Shown: positions 39,582 to 48,573, counted from the first letter of the stretch. The stretch: DNA of 64,000 nucleotides from Bradyrhizobium sp. WSM1417 (GCF_000515415.1 NZ_KI911783.1:1292392-1356391); one strand, 5' to 3'. Made by a program: numbers and translations. The notes: generated by a model not told the origin, from the sequence alone.

Positions 39582-40367
39582 TTACTCGCCGGGGGCCACT
39601 TCGTCGCTCGAGGCGGCCGGAGCGGCTTCGCGCTCGGGGCGCGGGCCATTCGGGCGGCGCCGCCGCCGCGGAAAGCGCTCGCCACCACCACCACCTTCGA
39701 AGCCGGCCTGGCCGGGTGCGCCACCGCTCACCTGCGGCTGCGGACCGGTGATGAAAGAGGGCAGGCGATCGACGCTGACGGCGTCGGCGACGACGGGCTG
39801 GGGCTGGTTCAGCGGGAGCGGTTGGGGCTGGGGCTGATATTGCGGCTGCGGACGATGGTCGCGTTCGCGATGCTCGCGCGGCTGCTGGTTGTCGCGCTGA
39901 TAGTGGTTGTCGCGCGGCTGATGATCACGCGGCTGATGATCGCGCGGGCCGTCGCGGTCGCGGGTGAACGGCGGTGGTGGCGGCTGTGGGACAAAACCCG
40001 GCTCCTGGCCGAAGTTCGAGAAATTCTCGCCGTCGTCCTCGCCGTCGTCGCTGCTGTTGCTGATGGGCTCGTCGCCGCGTGGCTGCTGGTTCTGCCGGAA
40101 CTGTTCCTGAGCCGTCGCGATCAGGCGAAAATAATGCTCGGCATGCTGGTAGTAGTTCTCGGCCGCAACAGGGTCTCCGGAGGAGCGCGCGTCGCGCGCG
40201 AGCTGGAGATATTTTTCAGCAATATGCGAAGCCGTGCCGCGGATCTTGATGTCGGGTCCGTTGGACTCGTAAACCCGGGTCATCGGGTTCTGGCCGCGCC
40301 GGTTATTATTGTTGTTATTGTTATTATTGCGGTTGCGCATCCGCTGCTTGTTCTGACCGTTTCTCAT
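39582..40367 (-). CDS. DUF4167 domain-containing protein, RNA-binding-like
   Basis: This 261-residue protein has an N-terminal DUF4167 domain (residues ~28-90: TRVYESNGPDIKIRGTASHI, AEKYLQLARDARSSGD). A long disordered tail follows, rich in Gln, Pro, Arg and Asp, with repeated QPRDH units and a C-terminal RRRRRPNGPRPER patch. Before the domain there is a run of nine Asn encoded by AAT/AAC codons (40302-40328). The basic, low-complexity nature suggests RNA binding; this is inference. In alphaproteobacteria the gene typically lies near prmC and prfA, as here. Confidence 0.88.
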   Translation of the reverse strand: MRNGQNKQRMRNRNNNNNNNNNRRGQNPMTRVYESNGPDIKIRGTASHIAEKYLQLARDARSSGDPVAAENYYQHAEHYFRLIATAQEQFRQNQQPRGDEPISNSSDDGEDDGENFSNFGQEPGFVPQPPPPPFTRDRDGPRDHQPRDHQPRDNHYQRDNQQPREHRERDHRPQPQYQPQPQPLPLNQPQPVVADAVSVDRLPSFITGPQPQVSGGAPGQAGFEGGGGGERFPRRRRRPNGPRPEREAAPAASSDEVAPGE

Positions 40368-40829
40368 GTCCTGCCTTTAATTCCAGCCCTAAAGGTTGCA
40401 CGCATTACTGATTGCCGAGAGTGACCTGATGACAGCGGTTCACATCGCTTGCGCGCAACCGCACGCAAGAGCGGATTGATCCCTGCCGATGTTCGTCGAC
40501 CGTCGCGTTCAACAAAAGACGCGTTCCCCACCGCCAGCATCCATCGCCAGCGAACCCATTCATATCGCCTGCCGAAACAAGCCCTGCTTTGTTGCGTAAG
40601 TCTTCAAGCGCAATATCAGGCTTTCGTTCACGTTGCGGTCGGTAAGCAGCGCAGCTCAAATGGCCATCGCGCTCAACAGGACCTGCGGCTTGGAACCTTT
40701 ATCAGTAAGCTCTCGCCCGAGAGCCCGGCTTTCGCCCGTAAGTCTACGGGGCCGGCACCGATGTGTTGATCGGAAGGTAGTCGTTCCCAAGGGATATTCC
40801 AAGAGGTTTTTTGCAGCCCAATCCGGCTT
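40368..40829. other. 462-base spacer between prmC and the DUF4167 gene
   Basis: No gene with a ribosome site or known domain is visible. On the minus strand an 84-codon frame (40405-40659, TTG start) has a protein-like composition but low third-position GC and no recognised motif. GAGAGCCCGGCTTTC and similar arms suggest local RNA structure. I assign nothing. Confidence 0.4.
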
Positions 40830-41726
40830 TTATGAGGGCATTTTCCGGGCCGAAACCGCCCGCGGGATGCCCGCCAGATCGGCCTTGGGCGGCCTGTCCA
40901 CGACCAACGCGGCAGCAATCATCAAGGTTTCAATATTTCGGGCCTGGCCCTGTCCGGCCTCGACGATCAGTGCTCCGCCGGGGGCGAGACGTTCAGCCGC
41001 CTGCGGGATCAGGGCGCGATAGGCGTCGTAACCGTCATTGCCGCCGTCGAGCGCCAGATGCGGATCATGCTCGCGTACCTCGATGTCGAGTTTCGGAATT
41101 TCGGCCGACGGGATGTAGGGCGGGTTCGACACGATGAGGTCGAACGGGCCGCGGAGCGCCGTTGCGTAGGAGCAGGCGACGAAGCTGGCGCGGTCGGCGA
41201 GGCCCAGAGCCGCGGCGTTGTCTCTCGCGGTCCTGAGCGCGGTCAGACTGAGATCGGTGCCGACGCCGAAGGCGCCGGGAATTTCGTGCAGGAATGCGAG
41301 CAGGATGGCGCCGGAGCCGGTACCGATATCGGCGATGCGCGGGCGCTGTCCCGATCCCGTGAGCCCACGAAAGATTTCGAGCGCGAGCTCGACCACTGTC
41401 TCGGTATCGGGACGCGGCACCAGGGTCGCCTCGGATAGCTGAAACGGCAGGCCCCAGAATTCCCGAGAGCCCAGAATGCGGGCGACCGGCTCATGCGCGA
41501 GCCGGCGCTGCGCATATGCTTCCAGCCGCGCAGCCTCTTCGGGTGCGAGTTGCCGGGCCGCCTGCGTCACCATGCCGGTCAAATCAAGCCTCAGCGCAGC
41601 CCCGACGAGCAGGCGCGCATCGAGAGCGGGCTGCTCGATGCCGGCCGATTGCAGCCTTGCTGCAAGCGCGCGCCGCGCACTCTCGATGTTATGTCCGGGA
41701 TCGAAATCTGTCGCCAATGGAACCAT
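40830..41726 (-). CDS. prmC: Peptide chain release factor N5-glutamine methyltransferase
   Basis: This 298-residue enzyme methylates the GGQ glutamine of release factors 1 and 2. It has an N-terminal helical domain with the VPRPDTETVVELAL segment, the SAM motif IADIGTGSGAILLAFL, and the active-site motif IVSNPPYIPSAEI. The best start is the ATG at 41726 or one four codons upstream. The gene product acts on the PrfA protein encoded at 48574-49659 on the same strand, but about 6.8 kb of other genes lies between them. Confidence 0.93.
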   Translation of the reverse strand: MVPLATDFDPGHNIESARRALAARLQSAGIEQPALDARLLVGAALRLDLTGMVTQAARQLAPEEAARLEAYAQRRLAHEPVARILGSREFWGLPFQLSEATLVPRPDTETVVELALEIFRGLTGSGQRPRIADIGTGSGAILLAFLHEIPGAFGVGTDLSLTALRTARDNAAALGLADRASFVACSYATALRGPFDLIVSNPPYIPSAEIPKLDIEVREHDPHLALDGGNDGYDAYRALIPQAAERLAPGGALIVEAGQGQARNIETLMIAAALVVDRPPKADLAGIPRAVSARKMPS

Positions 41727-41815
41727 CCTGCCTGGCATCGTGGATAGGCCGGGCGGCTTGCTTGCGTCAACGGAAAGGAGCGCGTCAGATTGCGCCCCGC
41801 AATGAAGGAGGGTCC

Positions 41816-42235
41816 ATGACGCCCTACGACGATCAGAACGTCTTCGCAAAGATCCTGCGTGGCGAGATCCCCTGCTTCGAGGTTTTCAGGGACGACCGTA
41901 GTCTCGCCTTCCTCGATATCATGCCGCGCTCGCCCGGGCACACGCTGGTCGTTCCCCGGGCGCCGGCGCGCGGCATCCTCGACATCGCGGATGACGACCT
42001 CGCCGCGGTCGCCCGAACCGCCAAGCGGATCGCGATTGCCGCGATGAAGGCGTTCGACGCCGAGGGCATCATCCTTCAGCAGTTCAGCGAGCCGGCCAGC
42101 GGCCAGGTGGTCTTTCACCTGCACATGCACGTCATGCCGGTCAGGGCCGGAATCGAGCTGCTGCCGGCGCAGACGCGCAAGGAGGACATGACGGTGCTCG
42201 CCGCTCACGCCAGGCGAATGATCGCCGCTCTCTAG
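41816..42235 (+). CDS. HIT-family protein
   Basis: This 139-residue histidine-triad protein has the FHLHMHVMP active-site motif and DDRSLAFLDIMPRSPGHTLVVPR. HIT proteins hydrolyse adenosine nucleotide conjugates such as AMP-lysine or AMP-lipids. GAAGGAGG stands just before the ATG. Its stop codon (TAG at 42233-42235) overlaps, on the opposite strand, the stop codon of livF (42232-42234). Confidence 0.93.
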   Translation: MTPYDDQNVFAKILRGEIPCFEVFRDDRSLAFLDIMPRSPGHTLVVPRAPARGILDIADDDLAAVARTAKRIAIAAMKAFDAEGIILQQFSEPASGQVVFHLHMHVMPVRAGIELLPAQTRKEDMTVLAAHARRMIAAL

Positions 42236-42930
42236 ACGCCGAGATAGCGCTGGAGCAGCTCCGGCTGGGCCTTGAGCTCCCGCGCCGGCCCCTCGTGCAC
42301 GATGTGTCCGTTGTTGATGATGTAGATCCGCGTCGCCAGCGCCAGCGTCGCCGCCAAATTCTGCTCGACCAGCACGATGGTCTGGCCGGCGGCGGCGAGC
42401 TCGCGGCAGGCCTTGACGAGATCGTGAACGATGACGGGCGCGAGCCCCTCGAACGGCTCGTCCAGCAGCACGATCTTGGGGTCGCGCACCAACGCCCGTG
42501 CGATCGCGAGCATCTGCTGCTCGCCGCCGGAGAGCTCGGTGCCGCGGTTGTTGCGCCGCTCCTTCAGCCGCGGAAACATTTCGTAGATCCGATCGAGCGG
42601 CCAGCGTTTCGGTGCGGTGATGCCGGCGAGGACGATGTTTTCCTCCACCGACAGGCTGCCGAAAATGCGGCGCTCCTCGTGCACGAGCTGCATGCCGGCC
42701 TGGGCGATTCTGTGGCTCTTTCGCCCGGCGATATCAATGCCGTCGAACTTCACGCTGCCGCTACGCGGCGTCACGACGCCCATCAGGCTCTTCAGGGTCG
42801 TGCTCTTGCCGGCGCCGTTGCGGCCGAGCAGCGCCACCACTTCGTGACGCGCGACGTGCATGGCGACGTCGAACAGGATGTGGGAGTCCCCGTAATAGCT
42901 GTTCAGGCCGTTGACCTCGATCAGGCTCAT
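42232..42930 (-). CDS. livF: Branched-chain amino acid-type ABC transporter ATPase LivF
   Basis: This 232-residue ATPase has Walker A GRNGAGKST, the signature ELSGGEQQMLAIARAL and Walker B IVLLDEPFEGLAPV, all of LivF type (TTLKSLMGV, HEERRIFGSLSVEENI). It powers import with the fused LivM-LivG protein. Its start overlaps the preceding gene's stop by four bases, so they are one operon. It is the last gene of the cluster. Confidence 0.95.
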   Translation of the reverse strand: MSLIEVNGLNSYYGDSHILFDVAMHVARHEVVALLGRNGAGKSTTLKSLMGVVTPRSGSVKFDGIDIAGRKSHRIAQAGMQLVHEERRIFGSLSVEENIVLAGITAPKRWPLDRIYEMFPRLKERRNNRGTELSGGEQQMLAIARALVRDPKIVLLDEPFEGLAPVIVHDLVKACRELAAAGQTIVLVEQNLAATLALATRIYIINNGHIVHEGPARELKAQPELLQRYLGV

Positions 42931-44774
42931 GCGGCGATCTCTCCGTGAACTCCGCCGAGATAGGCTTCCTGCACGGCGGCGTTGGCCTTGATTTCCTCCG
43001 GCGTGCCGTCGAGCAGCACCTTGCCTTCCTGGAGCACCGTTACGCGTTCGACCAGCTCGAACAGCGAATCCATGTCGTGGTCGATGATGATCATGGTGCG
43101 CCCTCGCGCGATCGATTTGAGCAGCTTGACGGTCTCGACACGCTCTCGCGGGCTCATGCCGGCGAGCGGCTCGTCGAGCAGCAGCAGGCGCGGCGAGGTG
43201 GCGAGTGCGAGCCCGATTTCGAGCCTGCGCTTCTCGCCATAGGCGAGCTCGGACACGGGCGTGTCGGCACGACGAGTCAGGTTCACCAAAGCGAGCGTGT
43301 GCGCCACCTGCTCCGTCAGGCCTTGGACGCTGGAGAGCTTGCGGAATAGGTCGAGCCGGAATTTCCCGCGCAGCTCGGCCAGCGCTGCGATCGTCAGGTT
43401 CTGACGCACCGTCAATCCGGTGAAGAGCTGGTTGACCTGATAGCTCTTGGTGAGGCCGAGCTGGCAGACCTCGGTGACCTTCAATCCCGTGATGTCGCGC
43501 CCCTCGAACACGATCTGGCCGGAGCTCGGCGCGATCTCGCAGGTCAGCATCTTGAAGAAGGTCGATTTGCCGGCGCCGTTGGGGCCGATGATCCCGCGCA
43601 GCTCGCCTTGATTGACGCTGAAATCGATGTCGCTGTTGGCGACGAGGCCGCCATAGCGCTTGGTCAGGCCGGTGGCTTTCAAGATCGGCCCGGAATAGGC
43701 GGGATGCGCGACCTCCTTGGCCTGCATCGGCGCCGGTGGGGGTTGCAGCGTGGCCCCGGCGTCAGTGGCCTCCTGCTCCATCTCCGCATCCGTCTGCTTT
43801 CGCTTTCCCGAGACGAGGCGGTAGAGATCGGCAAGACCGCCGATGATGCCGCCGCGCAGGAAGCAGACCAGCAGCACGAACACCACACCCAGCACCAGCT
43901 TCCAGGCCGCACCGAGCCCGAGCGCGGACTGGAGGAAGTCCTGAAGGAAGAGCCAAACGGTTGCGCCGACCAGCGGTCCGAACAACGTGCCCCTGCCGCC
44001 GATGGCCGTCTGCATCACGAGCTGGCCCGACGTGTCGAAGGTGAAGGCGTCGGGCGGCATGAAGGCCTGGAGCACGCCGAGCAGTCCGCCGGCGAAGCCC
44101 GCGTAAGCGGCTGCGATTACGAAGGCGGTCAGCTTGTAGCCATGGATGTTGTGGCCGACCGCAGTGGCGCGTAACGGATTGTCGCGGATCGCACTCAGAA
44201 TTGCGCCGACCGGCGAACGCACGATCCTGAGGGCGATGACGACGCCGACGAAGTAGCACAACGCGATGAACTGATAGAGCGACCAGCCATTGGTGAAGTG
44301 GATGGTGGTGAAGCCGAGATTGAAGCTCGGTGTCGGCACGCCGGGCAGGCCGTTCTCGCCGCCGGTGAAATCGGAAAGTGGATTGAACTCGACGAAGAAG
44401 AACACCTCCGCGATCGCCACGGTGATCATCGCGAAATAGATGCCGGTGCGGCGCAATGCGATCAGGCCGATCAGATAGCCGGTCGCGGCCGCCGCGATCA
44501 TGCCGATGATCAGCGCGCCCAGCACGTTGCCGAAGCCCGCGCGGGTCAGCAGGTAGGCGGCGACGAAGCCGCCGGTGCCGTAGAAGGCGGATTGGCCGAA
44601 CGAGAGCAGGCCGGTGAAGCCGAACAGGATGTCGAAGCCGAGCCCGAACAGGCCCCAGACCAGGATCCTGTTCACGGTGTTCGGCGCGAAGCCGAGATGA
44701 GGCAGCACGAAGGGGGCTGCGATCAAGCCGATTGCAGTCAGGGCTTCGATCAGGAAGGGGCGTTGCTTGAGCAT
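42927..44774 (-). CDS. Fused LivM permease-LivG ATPase of a branched-chain-type ABC transporter
   Basis: This 615-residue protein joins a permease and an ATPase. Residues ~1-320 are a LivM-like permease with about ten membrane segments (LLSFGQSAFYGTGGF, GAILSAIRDNPLRATAVG, GGRGTLFGPLVGA). After a linker, residues ~365-610 are a LivG ATPase with Walker A GPNGAGKSTFF, the signature ELAYGEKRRLEIGLALA and Walker B LLLLDEPLAGMSPRE. The frame is continuous through the linker. The fusion is known in some Rhizobiales. It lies between livH and livF. Confidence 0.93.
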   Translation of the reverse strand: MLKQRPFLIEALTAIGLIAAPFVLPHLGFAPNTVNRILVWGLFGLGFDILFGFTGLLSFGQSAFYGTGGFVAAYLLTRAGFGNVLGALIIGMIAAAATGYLIGLIALRRTGIYFAMITVAIAEVFFFVEFNPLSDFTGGENGLPGVPTPSFNLGFTTIHFTNGWSLYQFIALCYFVGVVIALRIVRSPVGAILSAIRDNPLRATAVGHNIHGYKLTAFVIAAAYAGFAGGLLGVLQAFMPPDAFTFDTSGQLVMQTAIGGRGTLFGPLVGATVWLFLQDFLQSALGLGAAWKLVLGVVFVLLVCFLRGGIIGGLADLYRLVSGKRKQTDAEMEQEATDAGATLQPPPAPMQAKEVAHPAYSGPILKATGLTKRYGGLVANSDIDFSVNQGELRGIIGPNGAGKSTFFKMLTCEIAPSSGQIVFEGRDITGLKVTEVCQLGLTKSYQVNQLFTGLTVRQNLTIAALAELRGKFRLDLFRKLSSVQGLTEQVAHTLALVNLTRRADTPVSELAYGEKRRLEIGLALATSPRLLLLDEPLAGMSPRERVETVKLLKSIARGRTMIIIDHDMDSLFELVERVTVLQEGKVLLDGTPEEIKANAAVQEAYLGGVHGEIAA

Positions 44775-44785
44775 CAGGTGATCGC

Positions 44786-45661
44786 TTACTCGCGGCCCTG
44801 GACGCCGAGCAGGCCATGCGGTCGTACCACGAGTACGAGCGTCATCGCCGCAAACAGCATCACATAGGCATAGCCGGGGTTGAACATGGAGGTGACGCTG
44901 ATGATCTCGCCGGCGATCAGGCCGCCGAGAATTGCGCCGGGGAACGAGCCGACGCCGCCGATCACCACCACCACGAAGGTCTGGACCAGGATGTCGTCAC
45001 CGATGCCCGGTGTCAGCGACACCACCGGCGCATTGACGATGCCGGCAAAGCCGGCGGCCATTGCGCCGATGCCGAACACCACCATGAAGACGCGATAGAC
45101 ATTGATGCCGAGCGAATCGACCATCACCGAATCCTCGATGCCGGCGCGCACAATCATGCCCAGCCGGGTCCGGTAGAGGACGATGAAGAGTGCGCCGAGG
45201 GCGACCGCAACGATGCCGACGACGGCGAGGCGGTAGGTCGGATAGAACATGAAGCCGAGATTGGTGATGCCCCGGAACAGGGCCGGCGGTGGCACCAGCT
45301 GCGACTGGCTCGAGAAGATCAGGCGCACGAGCTCGACGAAACAGATGCCGAGCCCGAAGGTCACGAGCAGCTGATCCTCGTGCGGGCGGTGATAGAAATG
45401 GCGGATGATGACGCGTTCCATGAGAACGCCGAGCAGCATCACGAACAGCGAGCCCGCGATCACCGCAAGGATGAAGGACTCCGTGTATTGATAAGCGACG
45501 AAGCCGGCATAGCCGCCGATCATGAACATCGCGCCGTGTGCGAGGTTGAGCACGCCGAGCGTGCCGTAGATGATGGTCAGGCCGGAGCTGATCAGCGCGA
45601 GCAGGGCGCCGAGCGCGAGCCCGTTGAAAAGCTGTGAAACGAGGTTGGGCCAACTCATCAT
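44786..45661 (-). CDS. livH: Branched-chain amino acid-type ABC transporter permease LivH
   Basis: This 291-residue inner-membrane permease has about eight membrane segments and typical LivH segments: ISSGLTIIYGTLGVLNLAHGAMFMIG, LLVTFGLGICFVELVRL, and GIVNAPVVSLTPGIGDDILVQTF (shown in parts here). It forms the channel with the LivM half of the next gene, 11 bases downstream. Two adjacent ATG codons (45661 and 45658) are possible starts and no strong ribosome site is visible. Confidence 0.93.
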   Translation of the reverse strand: MMSWPNLVSQLFNGLALGALLALISSGLTIIYGTLGVLNLAHGAMFMIGGYAGFVAYQYTESFILAVIAGSLFVMLLGVLMERVIIRHFYHRPHEDQLLVTFGLGICFVELVRLIFSSQSQLVPPPALFRGITNLGFMFYPTYRLAVVGIVAVALGALFIVLYRTRLGMIVRAGIEDSVMVDSLGINVYRVFMVVFGIGAMAAGFAGIVNAPVVSLTPGIGDDILVQTFVVVVIGGVGSFPGAILGGLIAGEIISVTSMFNPGYAYVMLFAAMTLVLVVRPHGLLGVQGRE

Positions 45662-45760
45662 GCGACAATCGCTGTTGTGGCGCGCGATGTTGCGCGTCAG
45701 AAAAGGGCGACGCCGCGGGACCGGAGTGCAGTCCGCGGCGTCACAGGAGTTGGCGAGATC

Positions 45761-47095
45761 TCAGCTGTAGTCGCCGAGATGGCAGCCGAAGGCGTCCGGC
45801 TTCTGCATCAGGCCTTCACCCGGCACGATCTCGACGACGTCGTACCAGTCTTCCTTGTTCTTCATGTCCTTCTGCTGCTTGCCCTTGACGATGATCACCG
45901 GCCGGACGCATTGGTGATCCTCGGGACGGTAATGGACGTCGCCGACCAGCGAGGGGATCGTCTCGCCCTTCTCGTAGGCCTTGATCACGTCGGGCGGGCT
46001 GAAGCTGCCGGCCTGCTCGCACATGTGCGCCCAATGCGCGAAACTGACATAGGCGTTCTCCGCGCCCCATTCCGGCTTGTAGCCGTACTTCTTCTCGAAG
46101 GCTTCGTTGAACATCTTGGCGAGCGGGAATTTGTCTTCGATGGTCCACCAATAATCGGTGGCGGCGTAGACGCCCTGCATCAGGCCGCCGGTCTCGCGCG
46201 CGATGAAAGGCACCTGGTAGGGGACGACCAGCTTCATCTTGTCGAGCACGCCGAACTGCTTGGCCTGTTGCGTCGACAGTACCGCGTCGTGGCCCCAGTT
46301 GACGTTGATCAGCACGTCGGCGCCCGAATTGGCGACGTTCAGCAGATAGGAGGAGTAGTCGGGTGCGCCGAGGGGCGCCACCTGGTTGGTGGTCGTCGTC
46401 CAGCCCGCTGTTGCGAGGAAATCCTGCATGGATTTGGTGACGGTGTGGCCGTAGGTGTAATCAGGCGTGAGATACGCCGCCTTCTTGCCCTTGCCGAACT
46501 CACGTACCATCACCGGGCCGATCGCTGCAGCCGCAGTCTGGCCGTAGAAGTTCTGGCGAAAGCCGTAGCGAACGCAATCCTTGCCAGTGGTGTCGTTCGA
46601 GCCGGAAATGCCACATACGAAAATCACATGTTCGCGCTGGGCGAGTTTGTTCAGCGCGACCGCAACGGCGCTCGATGTGCCGCCGGTGATCATGATCGCC
46701 TTGTTCTCGCTGATGAAGCGCTGCTGCGCCTGCACCGCCTCGTTCGGCTTGGCCGCGGAATCGGCGACGCCGAACTTCAGCTCCTTGCCGAGCACGCCCT
46801 TGCTGGTCTTGGGCGAGATCTTCTTGATCAGCTCGTGGCCTTCATTGATGTGCTCGATCGCGAGCTGATAGCCCTTGAGCTCGTCTTCACCCTGCACGGC
46901 ATAGGTGCCGGTGCGCGGCACCGAGATGCCGATGAAGGCGGTAGAACCCGAGACTCCCGCGGGGTAGGAGCCGATCGCCGGCTTGTCCTCGGCAAACGCC
47001 GGCATCGCCGGCAGCATCGAGCCGCCGATGAGGCCCGCGGTGGTCTGAAGCAGGCCACGGCGCGAGAGGCCGCGGCGGATGAGATTGTCAGTCAT
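45761..47095 (-). CDS. ABC transporter substrate-binding protein, LivK-like
   Basis: This 444-residue periplasmic binding protein has a twin-arginine type leader (RRGLSRRGLLQTTAGLI, cleavage near AFAEDK). The type I periplasmic-binding fold follows, with family segments FIGISVPRTGTYAVQGEDELKGYQLA shown in parts, and AYLTPDYTYGHTVTKSMQDF. Mature Cys residues occur near the C-terminus. The solute could be a branched-chain amino acid, amide or aromatic compound. The ATG at 47095 follows GGAGGAAA. It is the first gene of the operon that runs to livF. Confidence 0.9.
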   Translation of the reverse strand: MTDNLIRRGLSRRGLLQTTAGLIGGSMLPAMPAFAEDKPAIGSYPAGVSGSTAFIGISVPRTGTYAVQGEDELKGYQLAIEHINEGHELIKKISPKTSKGVLGKELKFGVADSAAKPNEAVQAQQRFISENKAIMITGGTSSAVAVALNKLAQREHVIFVCGISGSNDTTGKDCVRYGFRQNFYGQTAAAAIGPVMVREFGKGKKAAYLTPDYTYGHTVTKSMQDFLATAGWTTTTNQVAPLGAPDYSSYLLNVANSGADVLINVNWGHDAVLSTQQAKQFGVLDKMKLVVPYQVPFIARETGGLMQGVYAATDYWWTIEDKFPLAKMFNEAFEKKYGYKPEWGAENAYVSFAHWAHMCEQAGSFSPPDVIKAYEKGETIPSLVGDVHYRPEDHQCVRPVIIVKGKQQKDMKNKEDWYDVVEIVPGEGLMQKPDAFGCHLGDYS

Positions 47096-47283
47096 GATCG
47101 TTTCCTCCGAACATCGTTCTTTTTGCAGGCAAAGCACGACCTGTCCGGCGGCAGCCGACCTCTAGGGCCTGCCCGCGCCGGGCACGTCACATCCGCGTGT
47201 AGCTCTTGGACGTAAGCATTGCTTGTGAACACCTTCTGTCAATTTCGTCTTTGGTCGAACGCCGAAAATTATCTCGTGAAAAC

Positions 47284-47300
47284 ATATCGCATCACGATAT
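47284..47300. promoter_or_regulatory. Inverted repeat, candidate MarR-type operator
   Basis: ATATCG-CATCA-CGATAT is a perfect 6-bp inverted repeat in the AT-rich 250-base region between the substrate-binding-protein gene and the divergent alpha-CTD-like gene. Its size and form are typical of MarR-family operators, and a marR-type gene lies 0.8 kb away. Which regulator binds is unproven. Confidence 0.45.
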
Positions 47301-47345
47301 ATATTAGCCTTTGTGAGTACGAGGCTGGCGGGTTCGGCGAGAGAA

Positions 47346-47963
47346 ATGGCGCGGCAGACGACAGTGGCGGGTACCCGGAAGCGACGGTCGTGGCCGCAAG
47401 GTGCGGAGCGGCAGGAGGCGGCGTGGCCGGTGGAAGAGGCGAACGGGCAGCGGGCGACACCGCAGTCCGGCGATGCCTCGCGCATCCCCGATCCGCGCAC
47501 CTGGCCGGCCGGCCGGCGCGGGCCCCTCGTCGGCCCCGTTCAGGCGAAGCGCGCACCCGGTCCGATGCAGAAGCTGAGCGTGCGCGCCCAGAACGTCCTC
47601 AAGGAACTCGCGGTCGAGCTCACTGCCGAGCAACCGCCGAAGGGGAATTGGTCGCCCTCGCGCGAATTGCTGCTTGCTCTGACAGCTGAACGCCTCGCCA
47701 CCGCGCGCAATTGCGGTCCTCACACGATGAGGGAGATCATCGACTGGGCGCAGGGCTGCGGCGTGACGATCAAGCCGGTGATCCCACCCGGCGGCTCGCT
47801 GTCGCAGATGTGGGCGGAGATGATTACCAATGCATCCGCCGGTACCTTGACCAGCTCCGAGATTGCCGGCGCGCTGCAGCGCTCGATCCGGCGGAAAAGC
47901 GTCCGCATCCCGATCGCGTTCCAGGTCATCCTGGTGAAGATCCTGCTGTCCAGCTTCGAATAG
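47346..47963 (+). CDS. Small protein with an RNA polymerase alpha-CTD-like helix-hairpin-helix motif
   Basis: This 205-residue basic protein has a disordered N-terminal ~70 residues. A segment then resembles the C-terminal domain of RNA polymerase alpha: LSVRAQNVLKEL at residue 77 and LATARNCGPHTMREIIDWAQ at ~118-137, comparable to the LSVR...RNFGRKSLDEI pattern of alpha. That domain binds UP elements and activators. No known family is claimed for the whole protein. It is divergent from the Liv operon and precedes the MarR gene. The start could also be a GTG at 47313. Confidence 0.7.
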   Translation: MARQTTVAGTRKRRSWPQGAERQEAAWPVEEANGQRATPQSGDASRIPDPRTWPAGRRGPLVGPVQAKRAPGPMQKLSVRAQNVLKELAVELTAEQPPKGNWSPSRELLLALTAERLATARNCGPHTMREIIDWAQGCGVTIKPVIPPGGSLSQMWAEMITNASAGTLTSSEIAGALQRSIRRKSVRIPIAFQVILVKILLSSFE

Positions 47964-48075
47964 ATCGACGGATAGCTGTGTATCCGGAGTTCCCGCTGGT
48001 TGGTCCCCGCGCTGCTGCTTGCTACTTTGGCTGGGCTGCCCGCGTTGCCGAGTGGCAAGAACGGAGGGGCACGGC

Positions 48076-48558
48076 ATGGTTCGGGCGAAGAAGGCGCAGC
48101 CGTCCACGGCGGCGAAGCCTGCGGGGCCTTCACGCGGCCACACAATGCGCGACTCCGACTATGCTGGGCTGGCGCAGTTCCGCTACCAGATCCGAAGCTT
48201 TCTGGCGTTCAGCGAGGCAGCCGCAGCACAGCAGGGACTGACGCCGACGCAGCACCAAGCGCTGCTTGGAATCAAGGGCTTTGTGCGTCCGGGTCCCGCG
48301 ACAGTCGGTGATGTCGCCCGATTTCTGCTGATCCGGCATCACTCCGCTGTGGAACTGATCAACCGCCTCGCGAAACTCGGGCTGGTCAGCCGCATTGCCG
48401 ACCCAGAAGACGCCAGACGCGTGCATCTCAAGCTGACGAAAAAGGGTGAGCAGAAGCTCCAGGCGCTTTCCCGGAAGAACCTCGAGGAACTCCGCCGCGC
48501 CGCGAGCCCGGCATTGAGTCGGCTCCTGAAGTCGTTCCGCGCCTCCAGCGGGGCCTGA
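48076..48558 (+). CDS. MarR-family transcriptional regulator
   Basis: This 160-residue winged-helix regulator has the MarR core (LTPTQHQALLGIKGF, VGDVARFLLIRHHSAVELINRLAKLGLVSRI in parts, DPEDARRVHLKLTKKG). GGAGGGG stands before the ATG at 48076. It lies 112 bases after the alpha-CTD-like gene in the same direction and meets prfA tail to tail. It may control the divergent Liv operon via the inverted repeat at 47284; that is inference. Confidence 0.9.
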   Translation: MVRAKKAQPSTAAKPAGPSRGHTMRDSDYAGLAQFRYQIRSFLAFSEAAAAQQGLTPTQHQALLGIKGFVRPGPATVGDVARFLLIRHHSAVELINRLAKLGLVSRIADPEDARRVHLKLTKKGEQKLQALSRKNLEELRRAASPALSRLLKSFRASSGA

Positions 48559-48573
48559 CGCGAGGTCAGATCC

